DNA of 64,000 bases. Origin: Melioribacteraceae bacterium (GTDB lineage Bacteria > Bacteroidota > Ignavibacteria > Ignavibacteriales > Melioribacteraceae). Position numbers and translations under genes: made by a program. The stretch covers positions 1 through 64,000 of the forward strand of contig WGCV01000042.1 in NCBI GenBank assembly GCA_015493615.1. The letters are read 5' to 3'. Within the stretch, counting starts at the first letter, position 1. Each line of letters begins with the position of its first letter. Below, piece by piece: positions 10,061 through 18,559 of this stretch. The notes beneath the pieces were generated by a model. The model was not told the origin of the DNA. It worked only from the letters and a program-made list of their open reading frames with translations, and ran no database searches.

Positions 10061-10118
10061 ACCGGTTAAAACCTCGAAGGTTTGTCAATTACAGAATTGA
10101 AAAAATAATTCGTTTTAA
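10061..10118. repeat. Family D repeat, copy D2
   Basis: Shares with D3 the sequence GGTTAAAACCTCGAAGG-type start, then TTACAGAATTGAAAAAA and AATTCGTTTTAA, over about 55 bp with a few mismatches. Confidence 0.7.
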
Positions 10119-10122
10119 TAAT

Positions 10123-10193
10123 CCCAGAATTGTCATTAGAAAAATTTAAATAACAGAATGTGTTTTGTAGCGTAGATTGCTTGCAATCTGCGA
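10123..10193. repeat. Family C repeat, copy C1
   Basis: Starts CCCAGAATTGTCATTAGA and ends TTTTGTAGCGTAGATTGC-TTGCAATCTGCG; the last part forms a hairpin (AGATTGC/GCAATCT). It is a shorter version of C2, lacking about 15 interior bases. Confidence 0.75.
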
Positions 10194-10261
10194 GCTTTTT
10201 AATATTCAGCAAATATTGAATATTCGTTAATTGTTTTATTAATAGCAAATTTCTAAATAAG

Positions 10262-10317
10262 TCGGTAAAATCTCGAAGGTTTATCAATTACAGAATTGAA
10301 AAAACAATTCGTTTTAA
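10262..10317. repeat. Family D repeat, copy D3
   Basis: Direct repeat of D2 about 200 bp away, with the same order of CTCGAAGGTTT, CAATTACAGAATTG and AATTCGTTTTAA. Confidence 0.7.
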
Positions 10318-10320
10318 ATA

Positions 10321-10350
10321 TAAAAAAGGCTGCCTCAATCGGGGCAGCCT
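10321..10350 (-). terminator. Rho-independent terminator of the chemoreceptor gene
   Basis: AGGCTGCC (10327-10334) pairs with GGCAGCCT (10343-10350) around an 8-nt loop. On the minus strand the stem is followed by TTTTTTA. It lies 26 nt past the stop codon. Confidence 0.85.
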
Positions 10351-10375
10351 CTTTCGTAATTAACCCACATAACAA

Positions 10376-12316
10376 CTAATTCAATAAATTCCCGCCATGG
10401 TGCGAATCTATTTCATTCCCACCGTAGCCGCTTGAATTATCCAACTTAAACTGTTCAACCAACTGTTGCAGGTTTTCAGTCAATCGATTCAAATCCTCGG
10501 TAGCTTTGGCAATTTCTTCAACGCCGGAAGCGGACTCGTGAGCCACCATATTAATCGACTCAATATTTCTGCTGATTTCTTCGGCGGTTGCGGCTTGTTC
10601 TTCGCTTGCGGTTGCGACTTGAGAAACCAAGTCCAAAACTCTCTGGGATGTTTGAACAATCAGCTGAATTGCCTCACCCGCTTCACCGGCAAGTTTTTTA
10701 CCTGTCTCAACTTCTTCAACGCCGCTTTCAATTGATGCAACCGTATCTTGCGTACCTTTTTGGAGCTGCACTATCATCTCGGCAATTTCTTTTGTGGCGC
10801 CGGTAGTTCTTTCGGCAAGTTTACGCACTTCGTCGGCAACCACGGCAAATCCGCGTCCCTGCTCTCCGGCGCGCGCGGCTTCGATTGCCGCATTCAATGC
10901 AAGAAGATTTGTCTGATCGGCAATGTCGTTGATGACATGAATAATCTCACCGATTTTCTCACTGCTTGAACCAAGTTCTTTAACCGTTTCTCCGGCTTCA
11001 AAAACTATTTCGGCAATCTTATTCATCTCATCTATTGTATTTCTGACAGCTTCATCAACATGGTCGGTGGCTTCAACGGATTCCTTAACTGCTTCAGCGG
11101 CAAGATTTGTGTTCTGGTTAGTTTCAACAATTGTGGAACTCATCTCTTCCATTGCGCTTGCTATCTCGCCTGTTTGTGCGCTCTGTTCCTGCGCTCCGGC
11201 TGCCATTTCTTCGGCGCTGGACGATATTTGCGTGCTTGCGCTTGCGGTTGCCTGAACGGCTTCTGTAAGTCTGCTTATTAATTCTCGGATTCGCTGTACT
11301 GTTAAATTGAACGCATTAAATAACTTCCCTATTTCATCATTTTCATTTATAGGTTTTACATAAACATTTAAATTCCCAACGGAAAATTCCTCGAGCGCAG
11401 ACATAAGTTCGTTTACGCTTTTACGGAGATAATCTTCTTTCTCTTCCACAGCCTTTTGAGCTTCCAAAGCTTGATTTTGAGCCTTATCGGAAATCGACTT
11501 CTCCTTTTTAACTTCGGCGATTTGTCCTTCAATCCGCTCAACCATTATATTAAACGCCTCCGCTAATTCCCCAATTTCGCCGCCGTCATCAATCTCAACA
11601 ATTGCAGTTTCCCCCTTTGTGATTTTTTTAGCCGTGTCGTTAATGGCTTTAATTGAATTCTTAATCTTTTTACTTACCCAAAATGCATATAGAATTATAA
11701 TCAACAGCATAATTATTATACTATATGCGATTTTATTGATAATTGAAAAGACTACGGAATTTAAATTATCCAAATAAACCCCGCTTCCTATAATCCAGTT
11801 CCATTTCGGTATTAATTTAACATAGGAAATTTTAGGAAGAGGTTTGTTAAATCCCGGTTTAGGCCAAACGTACTTTACAAAACCATCTCCCTTTTCTTTA
11901 CAAACATTAACCATTTCTTTAAAAAGAGGAGTACCGTTTTGATCTTTAAAATCCAACATATTTTTGCCATTCAGCTGAGGTTTTATCGGGTGCATTATCA
12001 TTACTCCGGATAAATCATTTATCCAGTAATAATTATTCCCGTGATATCTAAGGTTCTTAATGTCCGAAAGAGCTTTTTTCTGAGCTTCATCAACGCTCAT
12101 TTTCCCATTGTCCGCTAATTTCACATAATAATCAACCAAAGAAAAAGCAACGTCCACCGTGTTTTTTAATCCGTATTTTGTTTCTGAAGATGTAGAACTT
12201 TCAATATCAGGAACTGCGACAAAATAAAAATCAACCCCTATAAGAATAAATGTAAAAATTGTAATTGAAAAAACCTTCCAGAAAATTGACCAGTTCTTAA
12301 ATCTTAAGTGTTTCAT
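10376..12316 (-). CDS. Methyl-accepting chemotaxis protein with periplasmic Cache domain
   Basis: A 646-residue transmembrane chemoreceptor. TM1 is at about 12-32. A single Cache sensor follows (about 45-185, with [20 protein letters not shown] and the [12 protein letters not shown] ending typical of sCache_2 domains that bind small organic ligands). TM2 is at about 195-215, a HAMP domain at about 217-270 and a second HAMP-like helical segment near 300-350. The cytoplasmic signalling hairpin has the conserved tip [18 protein letters not shown] and the flanking [13 protein letters not shown]. It transmits ligand occupancy to CheA/CheW. No che genes are nearby, so this is a dispersed receptor in its own transcription unit. 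Confidence 0.96.
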   Translation of the reverse strand: MKHLRFKNWSIFWKVFSITIFTFILIGVDFYFVAVPDIESSTSSETKYGLKNTVDVAFSLVDYYVKLADNGKMSVDEAQKKALSDIKNLRYHGNNYYWINDLSGVMIMHPIKPQLNGKNMLDFKDQNGTPLFKEMVNVCKEKGDGFVKYVWPKPGFNKPLPKISYVKLIPKWNWIIGSGVYLDNLNSVVFSIINKIAYSIIIMLLIIILYAFWVSKKIKNSIKAINDTAKKITKGETAIVEIDDGGEIGELAEAFNIMVERIEGQIAEVKKEKSISDKAQNQALEAQKAVEEKEDYLRKSVNELMSALEEFSVGNLNVYVKPINENDEIGKLFNAFNLTVQRIRELISRLTEAVQATASASTQISSSAEEMAAGAQEQSAQTGEIASAMEEMSSTIVETNQNTNLAAEAVKESVEATDHVDEAVRNTIDEMNKIAEIVFEAGETVKELGSSSEKIGEIIHVINDIADQTNLLALNAAIEAARAGEQGRGFAVVADEVRKLAERTTGATKEIAEMIVQLQKGTQDTVASIESGVEEVETGKKLAGEAGEAIQLIVQTSQRVLDLVSQVATASEEQAATAEEISRNIESINMVAHESASGVEEIAKATEDLNRLTENLQQLVEQFKLDNSSGYGGNEIDSHHGGNLLN

Positions 12317-12453
12317 GTTTCATCTTTCCCCTTTAATTTTAAAAAGTATGTTGACATCATCGGGTAACAACAATGAAAAGTTTAATTCTTTTTTCAAATT
12401 TTAAAATTACGAGAATTATTAAGTTTATGAAGCTAACAAGCGATAGAAAATTA

Positions 12454-12569
12454 AACCCGGAATTGTCATTAGAATTTTTTCTAATATTAAACATTTAATG
12501 AAAAAACTATTTTTTGTAGCGTAGATTGCTTGCAATCTGCGAAAAAACAGCATAATGCTAAATTATTTC
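12454..12569. repeat. Family C repeat, copy C2
   Basis: About 115 bp starting AACCCGGAATTGTCATTAG, containing TTTTTTGTAGCGTAGATTGC and ending AGCATAATGCTAAATTATTTC just inside the 3' end of the nicotinate phosphoribosyltransferase gene (stop at 12563). The reverse complement of C4b (58656-58770) matches it almost throughout. Confidence 0.8.
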
Positions 12570-13993
12570 TTATCAAGTAGTTCTCGAGAACTACTATTCC
12601 GCCATTTATTGCCGACGAATAGCGAACCCCGCAAAGTAATTATCCTCTTGCTGACGCCAACCTTATAAACATGAGGGAAATCAAATCTTCGAACTTCCGA
12701 AGGAAGCAAATTTACTCTGCTTTTTGCATAATCGGCGATTTCGGGAATACTTCTGCGGGACAGAGTATTTTTGCCTTTGCTGAAAACCAGCGACAGCAAA
12801 TTCTCGAAACTCAACCCTTTTACAACCTTAAACTTTTCCGGAAAATGAGGATGATAATATTTTGTGATTGTTTTCTCATCGGCAAGCGTTACAGCGTCTC
12901 CGTAAAAATATCCGTCTTCCGAGAAATATCTACGTATTTCTTTCCTTCCCGGCAGAGTGGTTTTAGCAATATTTTCCGAAAACTTCATCGTAGGTTTTCC
13001 CGCTATCTCAGAAAGTTTATATACTCCGTCCAAAGCTCCGTCCGGTTTAGCGGCAGCTAATTTTGTTCCCACTCCGTAAATATCTATTGCCGCGCTTTGC
13101 TCTTCCAAACTCTTAATTATATATTCATCAATCTGATTTGAAACGGCAATTTTAACATAATCGAGTCCGGAATTATGCAGCTTTGCCCTGACTTCCCTGC
13201 TTAAATAAGCAAAATCGCCGCTGTCCAAGCGAACTCCGAGTAACCTCTTCCCTTTTGCTTCCAACTCTTTTGCAACTTTAATCGCGTTAGGCAAACCGGA
13301 ACCAAGCGTGTTGTATGTGTCCAGCAAAAGAACCGCATTATCCGGATAAATCTCCGCGTATTTCCGGAATGCCGTCAGTTCATCGCCAAAACTCTGTATC
13401 CAGGAATGCGCCATTGTACCGCTCGGAGTTAAACCGAATTCCTTTGCGGCAAAAACATTGGATGTTGCCTTAACTCCGCCGATTACCGCTGCCCGGCTTG
13501 CCCAAACGGCTCCAAGTCCCTGCGCCCGCCGCATACCGAAATCAAGAACGGCTTTATCGCCCGCGGCGGAGCAAATTCTTGCGGCTTTTGTAGCCACAAG
13601 AGATTGAAAATTAAGGACATTGAGCAAAAGAGTTTCAATCAGCTGGGTTTCAATCAAGCTTCCTTCGATCCGGACAATCGGTTCATTCTGAAAAACTACT
13701 TCCCCTTCTTTAACCGAAAAAACATTTCCGTTAAACCGAAAGTTTGCTAAAAATTCAAGGAATTCCTTTTTAAATCCCAACCTTTTCAGATAGGCAATTT
13801 CCTTTCTTCCGAATTTATAACTCTCCAAAATATCAAGAAGCGTTTCAAGTCCGGCAAAAATTACATATCCTCCCTCAAACGGAAGTTTTCTGAAAAAGTA
13901 ATCAAAAACCGCTTCCTCTTTCTCCCTTCCCGCAAGAAAATAACCTTGCGCCATTGTAAGCTCATATAAATCGGTGTATAACGAATAGTTCAT
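12563..13993 (-). CDS. pncB: Nicotinate phosphoribosyltransferase
   Basis: A 476-residue enzyme that joins nicotinate to PRPP to give nicotinate mononucleotide (Preiss-Handler NAD salvage). The N-terminus LYTDLYELTMAQGYF is diagnostic. Also present are FGMRRAQG, GTMAHSWIQSF (with the conserved His near residue 195 that becomes phosphorylated in the family), VRLDSGD and YGVGTKL. The C-terminal extension matches the longer bacterial subgroup. It is the last gene of the clpC-to-pncB run, 12 nt after the lpxR-like gene. Its final codons overlap a family C repeat, so the C-terminal tail may have been altered by repeat insertion. nadK, which acts later in NAD(P) metabolism, lies elsewhere in the window. 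Confidence 0.96.
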   Translation of the reverse strand: MNYSLYTDLYELTMAQGYFLAGREKEEAVFDYFFRKLPFEGGYVIFAGLETLLDILESYKFGRKEIAYLKRLGFKKEFLEFLANFRFNGNVFSVKEGEVVFQNEPIVRIEGSLIETQLIETLLLNVLNFQSLVATKAARICSAAGDKAVLDFGMRRAQGLGAVWASRAAVIGGVKATSNVFAAKEFGLTPSGTMAHSWIQSFGDELTAFRKYAEIYPDNAVLLLDTYNTLGSGLPNAIKVAKELEAKGKRLLGVRLDSGDFAYLSREVRAKLHNSGLDYVKIAVSNQIDEYIIKSLEEQSAAIDIYGVGTKLAAAKPDGALDGVYKLSEIAGKPTMKFSENIAKTTLPGRKEIRRYFSEDGYFYGDAVTLADEKTITKYYHPHFPEKFKVVKGLSFENLLSLVFSKGKNTLSRRSIPEIADYAKSRVNLLPSEVRRFDFPHVYKVGVSKRIITLRGSLFVGNKWRNSSSRELLDKK

Positions 13994-14005
13994 AATATCG
14001 CCTCT

Positions 14006-14980
14006 TTAAAATTTATATCCAATTTTTAACCTTCCCCATAAGTGATTGGTTCCGCCCGGAAATTCCGGCGTTAAAAAATAGATTCTTGTTTCAACGACAA
14101 ACTTGCTTAAGTTAATCTGCAGCCCCGCCTCGGAATGAAAAAGCATTCGCGTGATTTTTCCTATTCGATAAGGAGAAAAATCGAAAACCGGATTTCCCTG
14201 AAGGTTTACATCGTAAAATTTGTAGAAAGCTCCCGCTGAAAAATCGGTTTGATAGTTGAATGACTTTTTCGAGGCGTAAAAAGGGGCTTTGAAGAAACTT
14301 TTAGTTGAACTAACGAGAAAATGAACTTTAATTCCCGCCGCAGTTTGAGGAGTTCCGAGCTTCCCCCAAGCCGAAAAGTTAACGAGAAAGTTTTCTTTCA
14401 TTAAAATATTTTTCTCGATATCTGCAAAATAGCATAACAGCAGTCCGTCGGAAATTTGGTTTTCCCAGCCCGGGACATCCGAAGAATGGGGCAGCAGGGA
14501 GTGAATTCCGTTTTGCACTTCTTTACCGTAAGCGTATTTTCCCACCGCTCCAATCGAAACGCTCTCGGTAAAAATCAACTTTTCGACTCTGTTAAAATTC
14601 CGTATTGCGTAGCGAAAGAGCAAGTTTGCCGAAAAAGGTCTGTCGCCGTATTTTACATCCGCAGTTGAAAAATCAGCCGGAGTAAAAATCCGCTGAATCA
14701 GCGATGCGGAAAAATATTTTCTGCCGGAGTGATACGGAAAGAGGAAATTCTCAACTCCGCTTAGTTTTTCTCTTGCTCCGGATAGCGAAAAATAAAATCC
14801 GTTAGTGTAATATTTGTCCGTATTGAAGTAAACATCGTTATCGAAGGAAAAAGAAAAATATTTATTGTATTTAACCGCTTTATTTTTCTTTTGTGGATAA
14901 AGGGGATGCGACGCGGCAAGGAAAAAAACGAGCGTCAGGAAACAGAAAATCTTTCGATAGTTTCGAAATAATAAATCCAC
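14006..14980 (-). CDS. LpxR-like outer-membrane protein (DUF2219 family)
   Basis: Resembles LpxR, the outer-membrane lipid A 3'-O-deacylase. After a signal-peptide-like hydrophobic segment (KIFCFLTLVFFLAAS) comes the family signature FDNDVYFNTDKYYTNG, containing the Asn/Asp and TDxxYTNG residues of the calcium-binding active region. Alternating beta-strand text runs to a C-terminal aromatic residue (YKF), as in beta-barrels. I prefer the GTG at 14980, which has GGCGG upstream, begins the signal peptide and avoids overlap. An ATG at 15034 would add 18 residues and overlap the upstream gene by 41 nt. Function as a lipid A deacylase is a family-level inference. Confidence 0.8.
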   Translation of the reverse strand: MDLLFRNYRKIFCFLTLVFFLAASHPLYPQKKNKAVKYNKYFSFSFDNDVYFNTDKYYTNGFYFSLSGAREKLSGVENFLFPYHSGRKYFSASLIQRIFTPADFSTADVKYGDRPFSANLLFRYAIRNFNRVEKLIFTESVSIGAVGKYAYGKEVQNGIHSLLPHSSDVPGWENQISDGLLLCYFADIEKNILMKENFLVNFSAWGKLGTPQTAAGIKVHFLVSSTKSFFKAPFYASKKSFNYQTDFSAGAFYKFYDVNLQGNPVFDFSPYRIGKITRMLFHSEAGLQINLSKFVVETRIYFLTPEFPGGTNHLWGRLKIGYKF

Positions 14981-14993
14981 CCCGCCGCCTAAA

Positions 14994-15446
14994 TTAATTC
15001 TCGATGAAAGTAATTTGATTGCTGTCGGGATCAAAAATTGTAAATGAAAGTTTTTCGTTTATATCAAGGTGCATCGGCTTAACAAATTTCTGTTTCATAC
15101 CGATAAGCTTTCTGAATAAGCGCGAAATCTTTTCCGTTCGGAAAATCATATCCCGCTTAACTTTATCGCCGGAACGGAGCAAATTAATTTTAACCGCGTC
15201 GTTCCCGATTGCGACAACGCCGGTGTCGTTATCCGTAAGTGAATAAAAATTAAGATACTCCCGATAAAACCGAGCAAGATTATGCGGGTGTTCGGAATGA
15301 AGCGTATAAACCGAGCCGACAAATGTGAACTTATCCAAATCCTTTGATTTGGTTTCGGAAATAATATTAAAAAGCTCGACAACGAGAAAGAGCGTCATGA
15401 AAAGAATGAAAATAAATGTCGCCCGTTTTTTTTTAGACATTGCCAT
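14994..15446 (-). CDS. Membrane-anchored VOC/glyoxalase-like protein
   Basis: A 150-residue protein with a basic start (MAMSKKKR), one transmembrane helix (about residues 9-29) and a small soluble part. The soluble part resembles one half of the vicinal oxygen chelate fold: VYTLHSEHPHNLARFYREYL at its start, followed by strands, then HLDIN and IFDPDSNQITFIEN at the end, where glyoxalase-like proteins have a metal-ligand Glu. The predicted topology places this domain outside the cytoplasm, which is unusual for the fold. Start codons abut the pduT-like stop (1 nt gap). I do not recognise a specific function. Confidence 0.7.
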   Translation of the reverse strand: MAMSKKKRATFIFILFMTLFLVVELFNIISETKSKDLDKFTFVGSVYTLHSEHPHNLARFYREYLNFYSLTDNDTGVVAIGNDAVKINLLRSGDKVKRDMIFRTEKISRLFRKLIGMKQKFVKPMHLDINEKLSFTIFDPDSNQITFIEN

Positions 15447-15447
15447 T

Positions 15448-15999
15448 TTAAATCATCTCGTTTAGAAGTTCTTTTCTCGGCTGAGCAATTACAACTTTAT
15501 TGACAAGCAGTCCTTTCCGCGATATAGAATCGGCTCCGCTTTCCACGGCGCTTGTAACAGCGGCGACTTCCCCGGTGAGCGTACAGAACGCTTTACCGCC
15601 GAGAGCCATTGCCAAGCGAATTTCAATCAATCGAACATTAGCCGCTTTAACTGCCGCGTCCGCGCCTTCAATCAAAGAAGCGACGGAAAACGATTCTATT
15701 ATTCCGAGCGCTTCGAGTTCGCCCGCTTGCGTATGCCCCGAAAGCGCGGGGAAAATATCGGGGTGAACATTGGGGATGACAAATGTATCAATAATTGAAT
15801 AATCCAACCGGTTTTCGGCGGCATCAACAGCGGATTGCACTTCCGCCACATCTCCGCCTACCATTACCATATATTTACCGGAGCAGATTGTTCTCGACAG
15901 AACTAATTCCACCTCCGAAGTTTTCAACATTATATCAGCCGCCTGCATGCCCGAAGCGACGCTCGACAACTCTACCAAACCTAATGAGTTCATTTTCAT
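15448..15999 (-). CDS. pduT: PduT-like tandem-BMC shell protein with predicted Fe-S site
   Basis: A 183-residue protein made of two BMC domains (about 4-88 and 95-180): NSLGLVELSSVASGMQAADI opens the first and EALGIIESFSVASLIEGADA the second. Such BMC-T proteins form pseudohexameric trimers in bacterial microcompartment facets. The first domain has RTICSGKY with Cys39, matching the position of the PduT cysteine that binds a [4Fe-4S] cluster at the trimer pore. The gene is 7 nt downstream of the pduS-like gene, the known partner. No BMC-H, BMC-P (vertex) or enzyme gene is in the window. The 183-aa length is normal for the family. Function in electron transfer across a shell is inferred from family and pairing. 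Confidence 0.9.
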   Translation of the reverse strand: MKMNSLGLVELSSVASGMQAADIMLKTSEVELVLSRTICSGKYMVMVGGDVAEVQSAVDAAENRLDYSIIDTFVIPNVHPDIFPALSGHTQAGELEALGIIESFSVASLIEGADAAVKAANVRLIEIRLAMALGGKAFCTLTGEVAAVTSAVESGADSISRKGLLVNKVVIAQPRKELLNEMI

Positions 16000-16006
16000 A
16001 TTAAAC

Positions 16007-17323
16007 CTAAACTTTTGTTATTCTAATAAATTCTTCCGATACGTGTGTAACTTTTCCGCTAATAGAAGCGTGAACGGGCGCCCCGAGTTTCCCCTCTTCA
16101 ATCTTTCCGATTAAATCACCTTTTTGAACGCTATCTCCAACAGAGACAATTGCTTTCGCATGAACGCCAACATGCTGTTTAAGCAGAATCTTCACTTGTG
16201 ACGGCTCGGGAAAACCTTCCGTATAAGGGGTCGGGACATTGTACTTTGCTACGTTCAGTTTTTTCATCAGCTGTTTGACGGGCACTTTTCGTCCATCTTT
16301 AATCGGATGAATTTTTACTTCCTTTTTTTGCTCATGCTTTTTCCCGTTTGCATGCATGTAAGATTTTCCCTGTTCGCATGCTTCCCTCGGATACAATTCC
16401 TCCGGACATGAATAAAGGGTGCAAAGTCCGCACGAGCTGCACAAATCCGCGAATTCATTCCAAACCGCGTAACCGGTTTTACTGAATTCCAGCGAACGCA
16501 TCACTTTGTGAGGCTGCACCTCGTAGCCCATTAAATAACGCGGGCAAAACTCCGTGCAGTACGAACACTGGTCGCAAGCCGATTTTCCGATACGGTTCAT
16601 GTCGGCAACCGGACGATCCATTCGCGTTACAAGATGATGTTCCTTAGGTAAAATAATTAACGCGCCGGTTGTTTTGGTTATCGCTTCCGTAACATTGTCG
16701 GTTAAAGTTCCCATCATTAAACCGCCGATAAATATTCCGAAATCATCGACTGTCGTTCCGCCGGCAAACTTAATAGCATCCTCAAAAGTCGTTCCGACGG
16801 GAACAAAAAAAGTGGAAGGATTATTAACCGCGCCTGTAACGCAGATAAACTTATCCGTAACGGGAACGCCTTCCTCCGCCAATGAAATATTGTAGAGCGT
16901 TTCAACGTTGTTAACAACGCACCCTACGTCAAGCGGAATTCCATGCGGCGGAATTAATCTGCCGGTGGCGTTATAAACAAGCTCGTATTCATCCCCCGCG
17001 GGATAGTAATCCTGCAGATGAACAACCTCAAGATTCTTATCTTCGAGATATTTTTCAACTTCCTCAATCGCCGGATAGTTTTTATCTTTTATTCCGATGT
17101 ACCCGATTTGCGCGCCGGTTTCATTTACCATTAATTCCATTCCGCGTACAACCCGCTCGGCAAAGTTTCTTGTCAACTCAAAATCCTTGTGAAGAAGCGG
17201 CTCGCATTCCGCGCCGTTTGCAATTACGTACTCAACTTTTGAGTTTGCTTTAACATGCGCGGGAAATCCGGCGCCTCCGGCTCCTACAACTCCCGCGTTA
17301 AAAATTTTATCGCTTAGTTTCAT
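16007..17323 (-). CDS. pduS: PduS-like RnfC-family iron-sulfur flavoprotein reductase
   Basis: A 438-residue protein related to RnfC/NuoF and to PduS, which reduces cobalamin in B12-dependent microcompartments. The N-terminus has VVGAGGAGFPAHVK (FMN/NADH-binding glycine loop) and ANGAECEPLLHKD. An SLBB-type segment (ICVTGAVNNPSTFFVPVGTT) lies near residue 180-200. Two cysteine clusters predict two [4Fe-4S] centres: CDQCSYCTEFCPR near 255 and CSSCGLCTLYSCPEE near 300. The C-terminus (VSVGDSVQKGDLIGKIEEG) is the barrel-sandwich domain. Its start overlaps the phosphatase gene by 17 nt and pduT follows after 7 nt, indicating translational coupling. Substrate is unproven; cobalamin reduction is the family precedent. 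Confidence 0.9.
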   Translation of the reverse strand: MKLSDKIFNAGVVGAGGAGFPAHVKANSKVEYVIANGAECEPLLHKDFELTRNFAERVVRGMELMVNETGAQIGYIGIKDKNYPAIEEVEKYLEDKNLEVVHLQDYYPAGDEYELVYNATGRLIPPHGIPLDVGCVVNNVETLYNISLAEEGVPVTDKFICVTGAVNNPSTFFVPVGTTFEDAIKFAGGTTVDDFGIFIGGLMMGTLTDNVTEAITKTTGALIILPKEHHLVTRMDRPVADMNRIGKSACDQCSYCTEFCPRYLMGYEVQPHKVMRSLEFSKTGYAVWNEFADLCSSCGLCTLYSCPEELYPREACEQGKSYMHANGKKHEQKKEVKIHPIKDGRKVPVKQLMKKLNVAKYNVPTPYTEGFPEPSQVKILLKQHVGVHAKAIVSVGDSVQKGDLIGKIEEGKLGAPVHASISGKVTHVSEEFIRITKV

Positions 17324-18557
17324 TCTTCTCTTTTCTTTTAATTATTACAAGTGTAGCGTCGTCCTGATATTTACCTTTTAAAGTAGTAAATTTTTCAACC
17401 TCTTCCAATATGGAAAGCGCCATCATTTTCGGAGGCATATCCGCAAACTTACGTATCAGTTTCTTAAATCTTGCTTCGCCGAAAAAGTGGAATTTATCGT
17501 TTGCAGCTTCTACAATTCCGTCCGAATATATTACAAGAATATCGCCGGGATCAAAATAAACGGAATCGGTTTCATACTTGGAGTGCGGCGCAGGTCCCAA
17601 AAGGGGGCCCGTCGAAGAAAGTTCTACAATCTTCTTCTTGTTTTTCAGTAAGTAGGGGGAATTGTGCCCGGCGTTGGCATATAGGAAAAGCCCTTTCGTG
17701 TCCTCCGAAATTTCTCCGTAAAACAAAGTTGTGAATCTGTCATCCGAAAAAATCTGATTAATAAGATTGTTCAATCTGCTCATCAGAGCTGAAATTTTTA
17801 TCTGAAAATAGGACGCCATTCTGATAGCTCCCGAAATGTACATCGCTTCGGCGGCAGCGTCCAGTCCTTTTGAGGCGGCGTCGCCAACTGCTATTCCCAA
17901 ACGGTTTTCCCCTTCCCCGATTTTAAGATAATCGAAAAAATCACCGCCGAGCGTTTTAGCGGGAATCGTTATTCCGTAGATACAGTAATCGTGGAAATAA
18001 TATTCATGCTCGGGAAGAAGACTCTGCTGCAACTTCTGCGCTTTATCCAAATCGTTCAGCAAATCATCTGTTTTTTCGGAAAGTTCTTTCTCTTTTATCT
18101 TTTGAGTAAGCAAAGTTGAAACAATATTAAGAATGGAGAGAAACTCATTATTCACATTGTCTGTACTTAATGCAAGAAGATATTCGTAATAAGTTTTATC
18201 GTCAATTTTAATTTTTCTTCCGAAACCGGAAGCGGAGTATTTGAAAATTCCTTTGCTAAGAAGTTCCTTGTTTATCTCGGTTGAAGTAATCGTTCTTTCT
18301 TCTTCAATACGGGAAAAGAGTTCGTAATTTTCATTAAGAGAAAGTTCAAAATCTTTTTTTATCCTTCTGACTTTTCCGGTTTGAAAAAGAATTTTATACG
18401 ATTTATTTTCCTTGCATAGTTTCCAAACGCGTCCGCCGTAAACTTTAACTTTTTCATCTTTTACAAGTTCGCCTATTACTTTTTTAAATAGCTCCGTATC
18501 GTTTTTATAGTTGAACGATGCAATGCGCTGTAAAGTTTTGTAAATTCTTTTCTGCAC
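17307..18557 (-). CDS. SpoIIE/RsbU-type PPM serine phosphatase
   Basis: A 416-residue protein. The first ~185 residues include a basic alpha/beta region and a GAF-like segment ending in a coiled-coil linker (DLDKAQKLQQSLLPE). The C-terminal PP2C domain follows, with the metal-binding aspartates in GGDFFDYLKIG and VGDAASKGLDAA (the family norm is GDVSGKG), then YSDGIVEA and DDATLVIIK. Enzymes of this type dephosphorylate anti-sigma-factor antagonists in partner-switching pathways. No STAS antagonist or anti-sigma kinase gene is nearby. The start is GTG at 18557 with CGGAG upstream. The gap to the M64 gene is 2 nt and the end overlaps pduS by 17 nt. Confidence 0.9.
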   Translation of the reverse strand: MQKRIYKTLQRIASFNYKNDTELFKKVIGELVKDEKVKVYGGRVWKLCKENKSYKILFQTGKVRRIKKDFELSLNENYELFSRIEEERTITSTEINKELLSKGIFKYSASGFGRKIKIDDKTYYEYLLALSTDNVNNEFLSILNIVSTLLTQKIKEKELSEKTDDLLNDLDKAQKLQQSLLPEHEYYFHDYCIYGITIPAKTLGGDFFDYLKIGEGENRLGIAVGDAASKGLDAAAEAMYISGAIRMASYFQIKISALMSRLNNLINQIFSDDRFTTLFYGEISEDTKGLFLYANAGHNSPYLLKNKKKIVELSSTGPLLGPAPHSKYETDSVYFDPGDILVIYSDGIVEAANDKFHFFGEARFKKLIRKFADMPPKMMALSILEEVEKFTTLKGKYQDDATLVIIKRKEKNETKR

Positions 18558-18559
18558 TT

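Larger units (their letters stand above)
9959..10375. other. Repeat-filled gene-free region
   Basis: The 417 bp between the convergent peptidase and chemoreceptor genes hold three family D repeats, one family C repeat and the chemoreceptor terminator. A 73-codon minus-strand frame here is made of repeat sequence and is not credible. Confidence 0.6.

Noticed and set aside
10066-10287. 73-codon minus-strand open frame
   Set aside because: It lies wholly in family C and D repeats and has no family resemblance.
14981-15034. ATG at 15034 for the LpxR-like gene
   Set aside because: It overlaps the upstream gene by 41 nt and lengthens the signal peptide; GTG at 14980 fits better. Not fully excluded.
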